Positions 36,601-43,966 of a stretch of DNA of 44,142 nucleotides are shown one piece after another (the first letter of the stretch is position 1; each line of letters starts with the position of its first letter). A program made the position numbers and the translations under genes. The notes under the pieces are model-generated. The model ran no database searches, had not been told where the DNA came from, and saw only the letters and a program-made list of their open reading frames with translations. This stretch comes from Enterobacter sp. Bisph1 (GTDB taxonomy: Bacteria > Pseudomonadota > Gammaproteobacteria > Enterobacterales > Enterobacteriaceae), in assembly GCF_000814905.1 (NCBI RefSeq), contig NZ_JXAG01000017.1, positions 1 through 44,142 on the forward strand, given 5' to 3'.

Positions 36601-39600
36601 GGCAAACTTCTTTCGCAGGATGCGATGGCACTGAACCTGCAAAAAGCGCTGCTTAACGTTGGCCAGATTATTGCTAACGGCAACGTCACTTTCTCTTTTG
36701 CCGAAGGGCTGATTAACGAAGGTCTTGTGAAAGCCGGCGGCATTTTGACGGCGAGCCTCCCTGCTCTGCTCAACCGGGTAAACGGCGAAATCAGCGCCGG
36801 GGAGACTCACCTGCTCGTGGGCGGAACGCTGACAAACTGGGGACTGCTGGATGGCGGTTTAACCCATGTCAGCGCCGACACGCTGAACAACTATGGCACC
36901 GGGCGAATTTATGGCGACCACGTTTCCCTGCAGGCAGGGACGCTGAATAACGAAGCGAAGAACGGTACGGCACCGGTAATTGCCGCCCGTCAGCGCCTGG
37001 ATGTAGGCGCCGGGACGCTCAATAACGTGGCTCATGCCCTGATTTACAGCGCGGGCGATATGGCTGTCGGCGGTAGCCTCAACGATCAGTGGCTGGCTCA
37101 GGGACAGGCGCTGAGGTTAAATAACCACAGCGCGACGCTGGAGTCCTCCGGCAATATGACCCTCAGCACTGGCGAGATTAACAACCTCAACGACGACCTG
37201 AAAACGCAGGTGGTGGTGACGGAAAAATCCACGCACCACGAAGCGGCGCTACAGGGTTCTCCGACGCATTACGACTGGAGTGATGTCGACACCAGCAAAA
37301 AAAATAAATACGGCGTTCATAATGCCACGATGCCGGACGGCTCCAGCGGCGAAAAATTTTATGAGTACAACTATCAGCGCACTGTAAAAGAAACCAGAGT
37401 GTTGAAAACCGACCCGGGCAAAATTATTGCCGGGGGCAATATGTCCATCAACAGCAACCAGTTAAACAACAACGACAGTATGGTTGTGGCCGGTGGGTTG
37501 TTAAACGCAGCGATAGTTAGCCTGAATAACGTGGCCACGCCGGGCGAGCGCGTGATTACTGACGCAGGTAATCAGACGCGCTGGTATGCCAAGAAGAAGA
37601 AAAAGAAACTTGGCGGGACCAAAACCAGCCAGGGCAAGGACACCAGCAATTACACACCGGCTGCGGTTATACAGAAGATCGACCTGAAGCAGATGGCCTG
37701 GCAGAGTAACACGCTGCTCAGTGGGAGCAGCACGGCGATCGCCAGCCGTGATACCGGCGGCGTCACAACCCAGATTATTGATCCTGGCAAGCTGAATACA
37801 GCGCTGGCGCAGCGTCCAGTAACGGCACCTCCGGGGCAAATCGTCGAGATTGCCAGCGGCCCGCACAGCGTGATCCGCATCACGCCGCCTGACCTTCGCC
37901 TGCCCGATAACAGCCTTTACCGGCTGCGTCCGGCGAACAATGTTCCCTTCCTGATTGAAACTGACCCGCGCTTCACCAATCAGAAGCAGTGGCTGAGCAG
38001 CGACTATATGCAAAGCCAGTTTGCCCTGGATGGCGGGAATATCCTCAAACGTCTGGGCGACGGTTTTTATGAGCAGAATCTGATCCGCGAGCAGATTACA
38101 GACCTGACCGGCAATCGCTTCCTGAAAGGGTTTGATAACGATGAGAACCAGTATCGCTCGCTGATGGATGCGGGCGTGGCGTTTGGCAAACAGTACCACC
38201 TAATCCCGGGAGTGGCGCTGACGCCCCAGCAAATGGCGCTCCTGACCAGCGACATGGTGTGGCTGGTGAAACAGGACGTGACATTGCCTGACGGTTCAGT
38301 AGAAAGCGTACTGGTGCCTCAGGTTTATGCCCGCGTTCGCTCCGGCGATCTTGATGGTAGCGGCGCGCTGATATCCGGCAGCAATATTGCGCTGAACGTG
38401 AAAGATGATCTCACCAACAGCGGGCACATCAGCGGACGTGATGTCACACAGATCACTGCCGAAAACATCACCAACAGCGGCTATCTTGGCGGCAACCGTA
38501 TCAGCCTTCAGGCACGTACCGATCTCAATAACATTGGTGGTACGCTGCAGGCTGGCGACAGACTGATTGCCGTGGCTGGACATGACCTCAACAGCATTAC
38601 CACCATGCGGGGCGACGGCATCAACAACTGGATAGACCGCCCGGCCGGGATATTCGTGCAGAACGAAGGGGGGGAGCTGGGGCTGCAGGCGCTGAATAAT
38701 ATCAACCTGACCGGCAGCCAGGTCAGCAACAGCGGCAAAAACAGTAAAACGCAGCTGATTGCCGGAAATGACCTGAACCTGAATACGGTGACTGCCACCC
38801 ATACGGAGTCCGGCGACTGGGGCGGCGGCAATGACCGGCACGTGATCCAGACAACGGACACTGGCAGCCAGATCAATGGCAACGGCAGCGTAGCGTTGAG
38901 CGCCGGACATGACGTGAATGCTCGCGCAGCAGGCGTGACGGCGGCAGACAAACTCGCGATGGTGGCAGGTAATGATATCAGTATCGCCAGCGGCGAATCC
39001 TCTTATCAGGTGACGGAGAACAGCAGGCAAAGCTCCGGTGGCTGGCTATCGAAGAAATCGATCACCACCCATGATGACGTGAAAGTCACGGACGCGCAGG
39101 GCAGTACGCTGGACGGCGACAGCATCACCCTGCAGGCCGGATATAACCTGACGGTGAAGGGAAGCAACGTGGCGGCAACCCATGACGTTAACCTGATCGC
39201 CGGGAACGATCTGACCCTGACCACGGCGGAAAACACCCGTCAGGAAAACCATCAGTACCAGGAGAAAACCTCCGGTCTTTCCGGTACTGGCGGAATTGGT
39301 GTGAGCTATGGCAAGAGTGAGCAGAAAACCACAGACGACGGCAAATCACGGAGCAGCACCGGCAGCATGGCGGGCAGCACAGACGGTAACGTGAACCTGA
39401 GCGCCGGTAACGCCCTGACGGTGAAAGGCTCGGACGTTCTGGCTAAACAGGATCTGCTGCTGACCGGGAAAGAGGTCAGCATTCTCGCAGCGGAAAACCA
39501 GAGTACGCAAACCCACATCACAGAACAAAAAACTAGCGGCCTTACCCTCGCCCTGTCCGGCACGGTAGGTAGCGCGGTGAACCAGGCGGTGAGTCAGGCG

Positions 39601-42072
39601 AACTCCGCCAGAAAAGAGAGCAATGGCCGCCTTGCAGCCCTGCAGGGTGTGCAGTCAGCACTGAGTGGTGTGGAAGCCTACCAGGGGAACCAGCTTAATA
39701 ATGCCGAAGGCGGTTCACCGGGTAGTGTGGTGGGCGTGAACCTCTCCTGGGGCAGCCAGTCGTCGAAATCTACTCAGACCCAGACCTCGAACCAGAGCCA
39801 GGGCAGCCGGCTTACAGCCGGGAATAATCTGACGATGAAGGCCACCGAAGGCGATATCCATGTACAGGGCAGCGAGCTACAGGCCGGCAAAGATATGCTG
39901 CTGGACGCGAAGCGCGATGTGCTGCTGGAGTCCGCGCTGAACAGCCAGAAGCTGGACGGTAAAAACGAAAGCCACGGCAGCTCCTATGGCGTGGGGATCA
40001 ACTTCGGCAGCGGGGCAAACGGGATTTCAGTCAATGCCAGCGTAAACAAAGGTAAAGGCAGTGAGAAAGGTAACGGCACTTCACATACCGAGACGACGCT
40101 GAACGCGGGCAATGCTCTCAGCATTGTCAGCGGGCGGGACACGACCCTGACCGGGGCGCAGGCAAGCGGCAACAATGTGAAAATGGACGTGGGCCGGAAC
40201 CTGACGCTGACCAGTGAGCAGGACACAGACGATTACGACTCGAAACAGACCAGCATGAGCGCCGGAGGCAGCGCGAGCATGGGCGGTGGCTCGCTGTCCC
40301 TGAGCATGTCCCGCGATAAAATGCACAGCACGTACGCGTCGGTGCAGGAACAGACAGGGATTTTCGCCGGAAAAGGCGGAGCAGATATCTCGGTTGGCGA
40401 GCATACGCAACTGAACGGGGCGGTAATCGGCTCGACGGCAACGGCTGACCGGAACCGGCTGGATACCGGGACGCTGGGCTTTAAGGACATAGAGAACAGC
40501 GCGGAATACAAGGTGGAGCACCAGAGCGTGGGGATAAGCTCGGGCGGTAGCGTAGGGAGCCAGTTCCTGGGTAACGTGGCGAGCGGGCTGCTGATGGGCG
40601 CAAACGGCTCCGGCAGCGCCAACTCCACGACGAAATCAGCAATCAGCGAAGGAACCATCATCATTCGCGACAGGGAGAGGCAGCAGCAGGATGTGGCCAG
40701 CCTGAGCCGCGACGCAGAGCATGCAAACCAGACGCTGAGTCCTATCTTTGACAAAGAGAAAGAGCAGAACCGACTTCGCGAGGCGCAACTGATAGGGGAT
40801 ATTGGGGTTCAGGCAGGAAATATAGCGGCGACACAGGGGAAAATTGAAGCCACCCGTGCGGCGAACGAGAAGATGAAAAATGTCTCGCCGGATCAGCTCA
40901 GGGCCGCGAAGGAAGCGCTGATCAAAGCCCATCCGGACAAAGAGCCTACTGACAAAGAGATTGCCGGTCAGGTTTACCAGTCGTTTTATGACCAGGCATT
41001 TGCTGACTCCGGCTTTGGCACGGGGGGGAAGGTCCAGCGGGCTATTCAGGCGGCCACGGCAGCGGTACAGGGTCTGGCGGGTGGAGATCTGGCTAAAGCG
41101 GTGGCGGGAGGATCTGCGCCTTATATAGCGAATGTCATCGGACACAGCGGTCTGGACGATGGCGGGAAAATACTTGCTCACGCGGCGGTGAATGCGGCAC
41201 TGGCGGCGGCGCAGGGAAACAATGCCCTGGTGGGGGCATCGGGTGCCGCAACGGCAGAACTTGTCGGCATGGTAGCGGTGAATGCTTACGGTAAAACTGT
41301 CAGCGAACTGAATGAAACCGAAAAACAGACGGTAAGTGCACTGGCCACGCTGGCCGCTGGGCTTGCAGGCGGGTTGGCCGGAGGCAGCACAGCGGATGGG
41401 TTCACGGCAGCACAGACCGGTAAAACGACGGTTGAGAATAATTCGCTTGCCAGTGTCCTAGCGGCAGCCGATGCCAATAAGCCAGGTACTACGGAGAAAT
41501 GGAAAGATGAGCAGCAAGCAGCGATTAAAGATGCGTGTAGCGGAGATACTCCAATATCATGTCAGCAAGCTGTAGCGCTCATGGGAACTGTTGCGTCAAT
41601 GCCAATTACTCCTATTGAACTTGTAGCGGCTGGATTGAGTAGTGCTGGTGCTGTAGCTATTGCTGACCAAGGTATTAATGGTTCCGTCGATCTCAATAAC
41701 GTTATGGCTGCTTATTGGGTGACAATAATCACTAAAGATATGGAATTTGTTCCTACGGTCGTCGTGAATGCTACTGCCGGCGCCACTGTTAATTATGTTG
41801 AAGGTAATAATCCTGGTGTTGGTTGGCTTGCAGGTACGCTTGGTGGATCGCTTGGTTATGCCGTAGGTAACAAGATAGCAACCCCACTTTTGGATAAAAT
41901 ATTCAATACGGCAACTCCCAGTTCTCTCTGGACTGATATTGGAATGGGAATAAGCAAAGGTGTGCAGCCAAGCTCTATTCCTGCAATTACTGGCGGAACG
42001 ATTGGTGGTGGTGCAGGTGAAGCAGTGAGCGATGTAACGAACAATGCAGCTCAGAAGGCTGGTGTAAAATGA
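33682..42072 (+). CDS. cdiA: CdiA contact-dependent inhibition effector (TpsA filamentous haemagglutinin-type)
   Basis: 2796 residues. Residues 1-68 form an extended signal peptide (MNRNLYRIVFNKARGMMMVV ... STPARA). The TPS secretion domain has NEVNSSDPSQLNG and IANPAGITCNGCGFIN near residue 179. FHA-1 repeats (LNNxxGxIxA/SG) run to about 1180. A receptor-binding region spans about 1190-1570, with six Lys at 1304-1309 and FLIETDPRFTNQKQWLSSDY. FHA-2 repeats run to about 2300, then a pre-toxin domain leads to VENN at 2584-2587 (41431-41442). The 209-residue tail after VENN is AT-richer, hydrophobic and glycine-rich (WLAGTLGGSLGYAVGNKI; ITGGTIGGGAGEA) and is the toxin module. No nuclease motif is seen. 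The stop overlaps the immunity gene (ATGA). Confidence 0.95.
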   Translation: MNRNLYRIVFNKARGMMMVVPDIAASGRAAASPSGGVGHTHRLCLSRLTPVSFSLLVAMGCVSTPARAGIVADGSAPGQQQPTIISSANGTPQINIQTPSAAGVSQNKYTQFDIDKKGAILNNSHQMTQTQLGGMVAANPWLAKGEAKVILNEVNSSDPSQLNGMLEVAGRQAEIVIANPAGITCNGCGFINASRTTLTTGQVQLSNGQITGYDVNRGTITVQGLGMDSSRQDTTELIARAVKVNASIQARELEVTAGRNSVSATNHTATAKSDDGSLRPQFAVDVAQLGGMYSNKIQLIGTEAGVGVHNAGILGASAGDVVVNADGSVTNSGQIQASNNIQITSRNDISSSGVLATGIKADGSISPAGDLAMQGQGKLTVSGQNSVAGKLTAKGSGIDFSASQNRAGSVELAATQGDVLTTKANVAAQQITVSTSGMLNNDGGTLSADKLSLTARQVSNRQGALQQTGETELTLAHADGIDNRDGNIVANSKKLTLSGAKLDNQQGRIQANAVEINTAKQSVNNQQGVIAASNSVTLQSGGLNNDGGLVQAGTDIAADLHGGVLSNRNSGKNGIFSNGSLTMSGGVVDNRQGVIASSGALQLSSDQLNNDAGSLQSGSTLDVNVNIGSLTNRNGGNLSGKGALNIKGDALDNSGGVIASARSLSMKGSRLNNDGGLLQAGSSLSVDVADGTFSNRNSGKNGGVLSLGALTVNSGALDNSSGFIASGGEASLSTLALDNTSGTLASDGMLSLISDDISNQYGLIQSGQSLSLDLRGGKLVNTQGELTSGSALTLSSGVLLNDAGRIIAMENAQLDTRGNPLNNQGGIIAAGGEANLTASTLNNTNGQVQAAGNLQITAKNELENSSGLIRSGKTATLDATSIANGGTNKEQLGIEGQAVTLNTVSLNNTDGAVRSRDALTLNAGCTLDNTGGLLSSGSQLTVSGGQGLALNNRSGTLIAGKMLSLNAGSATGDGKLLSQDAMALNLQKALLNVGQIIANGNVTFSFAEGLINEGLVKAGGILTASLPALLNRVNGEISAGETHLLVGGTLTNWGLLDGGLTHVSADTLNNYGTGRIYGDHVSLQAGTLNNEAKNGTAPVIAARQRLDVGAGTLNNVAHALIYSAGDMAVGGSLNDQWLAQGQALRLNNHSATLESSGNMTLSTGEINNLNDDLKTQVVVTEKSTHHEAALQGSPTHYDWSDVDTSKKNKYGVHNATMPDGSSGEKFYEYNYQRTVKETRVLKTDPGKIIAGGNMSINSNQLNNNDSMVVAGGLLNAAIVSLNNVATPGERVITDAGNQTRWYAKKKKKKLGGTKTSQGKDTSNYTPAAVIQKIDLKQMAWQSNTLLSGSSTAIASRDTGGVTTQIIDPGKLNTALAQRPVTAPPGQIVEIASGPHSVIRITPPDLRLPDNSLYRLRPANNVPFLIETDPRFTNQKQWLSSDYMQSQFALDGGNILKRLGDGFYEQNLIREQITDLTGNRFLKGFDNDENQYRSLMDAGVAFGKQYHLIPGVALTPQQMALLTSDMVWLVKQDVTLPDGSVESVLVPQVYARVRSGDLDGSGALISGSNIALNVKDDLTNSGHISGRDVTQITAENITNSGYLGGNRISLQARTDLNNIGGTLQAGDRLIAVAGHDLNSITTMRGDGINNWIDRPAGIFVQNEGGELGLQALNNINLTGSQVSNSGKNSKTQLIAGNDLNLNTVTATHTESGDWGGGNDRHVIQTTDTGSQINGNGSVALSAGHDVNARAAGVTAADKLAMVAGNDISIASGESSYQVTENSRQSSGGWLSKKSITTHDDVKVTDAQGSTLDGDSITLQAGYNLTVKGSNVAATHDVNLIAGNDLTLTTAENTRQENHQYQEKTSGLSGTGGIGVSYGKSEQKTTDDGKSRSSTGSMAGSTDGNVNLSAGNALTVKGSDVLAKQDLLLTGKEVSILAAENQSTQTHITEQKTSGLTLALSGTVGSAVNQAVSQANSARKESNGRLAALQGVQSALSGVEAYQGNQLNNAEGGSPGSVVGVNLSWGSQSSKSTQTQTSNQSQGSRLTAGNNLTMKATEGDIHVQGSELQAGKDMLLDAKRDVLLESALNSQKLDGKNESHGSSYGVGINFGSGANGISVNASVNKGKGSEKGNGTSHTETTLNAGNALSIVSGRDTTLTGAQASGNNVKMDVGRNLTLTSEQDTDDYDSKQTSMSAGGSASMGGGSLSLSMSRDKMHSTYASVQEQTGIFAGKGGADISVGEHTQLNGAVIGSTATADRNRLDTGTLGFKDIENSAEYKVEHQSVGISSGGSVGSQFLGNVASGLLMGANGSGSANSTTKSAISEGTIIIRDRERQQQDVASLSRDAEHANQTLSPIFDKEKEQNRLREAQLIGDIGVQAGNIAATQGKIEATRAANEKMKNVSPDQLRAAKEALIKAHPDKEPTDKEIAGQVYQSFYDQAFADSGFGTGGKVQRAIQAATAAVQGLAGGDLAKAVAGGSAPYIANVIGHSGLDDGGKILAHAAVNAALAAAQGNNALVGASGAATAELVGMVAVNAYGKTVSELNETEKQTVSALATLAAGLAGGLAGGSTADGFTAAQTGKTTVENNSLASVLAAADANKPGTTEKWKDEQQAAIKDACSGDTPISCQQAVALMGTVASMPITPIELVAAGLSSAGAVAIADQGINGSVDLNNVMAAYWVTIITKDMEFVPTVVVNATAGATVNYVEGNNPGVGWLAGTLGGSLGYAVGNKIATPLLDKIFNTATPSSLWTDIGMGISKGVQPSSIPAITGGTIGGGAGEAVSDVTNNAAQKAGVK

Positions 42073-42320
42073 GAAAGAATCTTATATTTATTTTCATATA
42101 TCTATTTACTGTTTTTCCATTGAGCATAATGGTTTGTTTTCTACTTATCTATTTTGGGTCCGTCATATTTGTGCATTTTTTCTATCATGTTCCAATGTTT
42201 GTTTCGTTAGAAGATATATGGAAGTATGCCAGAACAGGGCTTGTTGTGGGCATTTATTTGGCAATGATTGTTTTTATTGGTGCGTTATTGCAAAAAAAAA
42301 GAAATAGCAACATAACTTAA
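42069..42320 (+). CDS. cdiI: Small membrane protein, probable CdiI immunity protein
   Basis: An 83-residue protein overlapping the cdiA stop by 4 nt, the standard place for cdiI. It has two hydrophobic helices (about residues 5-35 and 52-72) and a basic C-terminal end (QKKRNS). The second half, EDIWKYARTGLVVGIYLAMI, lines up with DIRDVVLPGCVIGVWLSLVT of the protein at 43254. A membrane immunity protein suggests that the CdiA tail acts at the inner membrane. Known CDI pairs with small membrane immunity proteins (as in E. coli EC93) support this by analogy only. An intrinsic terminator follows immediately. Confidence 0.75.
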   Translation: MRKNLIFIFIYLFTVFPLSIMVCFLLIYFGSVIFVHFFYHVPMFVSLEDIWKYARTGLVVGIYLAMIVFIGALLQKKRNSNIT

Positions 42321-42349
42321 ATCCTGCCCATAATTAGCAGGATTTTTTA
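42320..42349 (+). terminator. Intrinsic terminator after cdiI
   Basis: AATCCTGC and GCAGGATT form a perfect 8-bp stem with a 9-nt loop, followed by TTTTA. It overlaps the end of the immunity gene, closes the cdiBAI transcript and separates it from the orphan module downstream. Confidence 0.88.
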
Positions 42350-42378
42350 TCCTGAACTCCTCCTATTAGAGACAAGAT

Positions 42379-43257
42379 ATGTTTTTGGAACACTGCAGTA
42401 ATCGGCACTCCAAAAAATATCCCGTCAGTGTGAAGCCCCGTTCCCCTAAAAAACTGGTAGATGCGGCAAGTAAAGCTGATGCGGCCCAGCAACAGAAGGC
42501 ACAGTCTACCCAGATTAGTAAGGATTATCTGGTGAAACAGCAGGACGCGCTGATTAAACTCATGCAGTCCCCTGGCTGTGATGCTGATTACCAAAAACTG
42601 GCGCAGTACAGCATAAACCAACTTACACCAGTAATTGATAACTATGACCAGTTGCAGAGATCGAACAACATTCCCAAAGCAGCAATCGCAACGATTTCAC
42701 TCGCTATGCCTGCGTTAGGCAAGGCTGTTGCACCCTCTGTAGCTGAATGGGCGGGTAGCTCAACTCTGGTTAATAGAGGCATAGTTGCGGGAACTAATGG
42801 TGTCGGGAACCTTTTAGCTCAAGGGGACAAAATGTATGTTGATCCTAACGAAAAATTTAGCCTGAATAGTTTTTACGCTGCCGTAATTGCAGGAGGTACG
42901 ACAGCTAATATGGGCTTTTATGGCACTACGACGGTAAATACAGCCGCTGCGGGCATTTCCAGCGCATTAGATGGCCAGTCTCCCTGGGTTCCTATGGCCA
43001 CAGGAATGGCTGGTTCAATGGTCGGTTATGGAGTTGGCGGGAGGGTGCAAAAACACTTCGAGTATGTATATAACCCTTGGTCTAATGGCTTTCAAGAAAC
43101 GTATAGCTTAAAGATGCCACCACTTTCCACTGGAGCGAATAAAATATCTTTGCTTCCATCCGCTATTGGCGCAGGTGCTGGTTCAACCAGCTCTGAGTTT
43201 ACAAGTTGGTACCTAAGTGAACAGGGTAAAAAAATTCTTAAAGGAGATGGGAAGTGA
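42379..43257 (+). CDS. Orphan CdiA C-terminal toxin module
   Basis: A 292-residue protein without signal, TPS or FHA parts, so it cannot be exported by itself. After an atypical start (MFLEHCSNRHSKKYPVS) comes a helical stretch SPKKLVDAASKADAAQQQKA to QLTPVIDNYDQLQR, then a hydrophobic and glycine-rich half. That half contains SLNSFYAAVIAGGTTANMGF, PWVPMATGMAGSMVGYGVGG and LLPSAIGAGAGSTSSEF. These blocks align in order with the tail of the complete CdiA: DLNNVMAAYW, GWLAGTLGGSLGYAVGNK and SIPAITGGTIGGGAGE. An in-frame TAG before the ATG shows it is not fused to anything. It overlaps the next gene (GTGA). Such orphan cdiA-CT modules are known in CDI loci as reserve toxins. Confidence 0.8.
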   Translation: MFLEHCSNRHSKKYPVSVKPRSPKKLVDAASKADAAQQQKAQSTQISKDYLVKQQDALIKLMQSPGCDADYQKLAQYSINQLTPVIDNYDQLQRSNNIPKAAIATISLAMPALGKAVAPSVAEWAGSSTLVNRGIVAGTNGVGNLLAQGDKMYVDPNEKFSLNSFYAAVIAGGTTANMGFYGTTTVNTAAAGISSALDGQSPWVPMATGMAGSMVGYGVGGRVQKHFEYVYNPWSNGFQETYSLKMPPLSTGANKISLLPSAIGAGAGSTSSEFTSWYLSEQGKKILKGDGK

Positions 43258-43499
43258 AAGTAATGGTTTATTTCGTAATTCTTTCAGTAGTTCTTACCAC
43301 AGTAATGAGTGCTCTTTTTTTAGCATTGAAAGTAGCTGTTGTGCTGATTTTTTATTTTAAAACAAATGTTTTTGCTTTTGATGTTAGCGATATCAGGGAT
43401 GTTGTACTCCCTGGATGTGTTATAGGGGTATGGCTGAGTCTGGTAACAGTTCTTATTCTGTACCTTCAGCACAGGAAAAATAAACGCGATTTTTTTTGA
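43254..43499 (+). CDS. Small membrane protein, probable immunity to the orphan CdiA-CT
   Basis: An 81-residue protein starting with GTG inside the previous stop. AAGGAG (43241-43246) lies 7 nt upstream, so it is efficiently coupled. It has two membrane helices (about residues 4-33 and 50-70) and a basic tail (QHRKNKRDFF). DIRDVVLPGCVIGVWLSLVT resembles the matching part of the immunity protein at 42069. The two therefore look like diverged members of one family, each tied to its own toxin tail. Confidence 0.72.
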   Translation: MKVMVYFVILSVVLTTVMSALFLALKVAVVLIFYFKTNVFAFDVSDIRDVVLPGCVIGVWLSLVTVLILYLQHRKNKRDFF

Positions 43500-43700
43500 T
43501 ACAGAGAATTATTGGCCCTGGAATGTTATTTGGGTTACCACTTAAATTAAATCCTGTGTCACAGAGGATTACGAATCGTGAGCACCTGCGGCTATCAATG
43601 AGGCTTGTGATGGTGAGGTATGACCCTGACCCGAAATCCTGCTCCATTCAGAAACAGAATTCCGGCATGATGATGACTCCCCCGAGTGGAGGTTGTGCCG

Positions 43701-43966
43701 ATGAAAAAGTCACGATTCACCGAAGAGCAGATTGTCTTTGCCCTGAGGTAGGCTGAACTGGGTACGTCCGTGCCGAAGTCTGCCGTAAGCTGGGCATTTC
43801 CGACGCCACGTTTTACACCTGGCGAAAAAAATACGGCGGGATTTCTCCTTCAGAACTGAAACATATGCGGCAGCTCGAAGAGGAAAACCTTCGCCTGAAG
43901 AAGCTGGTTGCCGATCTGAGCCTCGACAAGGCCATGCTGCAGGATGTGCTGGCAAAAAAGAACTGA
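43701..43966 (+). pseudogene. IS3-family transposase OrfA, inactivated (copy 2)
   Basis: Identical to 29632-29897, including the TAG after FALR and the missing base after GTCCGTGCCG. The shared lesions show that both copies descend from an already defective element or were homogenised afterwards. Confidence 0.88.

Noticed and set aside
34700-37200. CRISPR-like or tandem DNA repeat array in cdiA
   Set aside because: The periodicity comes from about 20-residue FHA beta-helix repeats (LNNxxGxIxA/SG) with diverged DNA; there are no identical repeats with unique spacers.
38296-39030. Minus-strand open frames inside cdiA (several over 140 codons)
   Set aside because: Repetitive, GC-rich FHA repeats leave the opposite strand open by chance. 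The sequences are low-complexity and have no homology pattern.
29552-43620. Active composite transposon
   Set aside because: Although IS copies flank the island as direct repeats, both orfA genes are disrupted and copy 1 shows no target duplication. Only recombination or mobilisation in trans is plausible.
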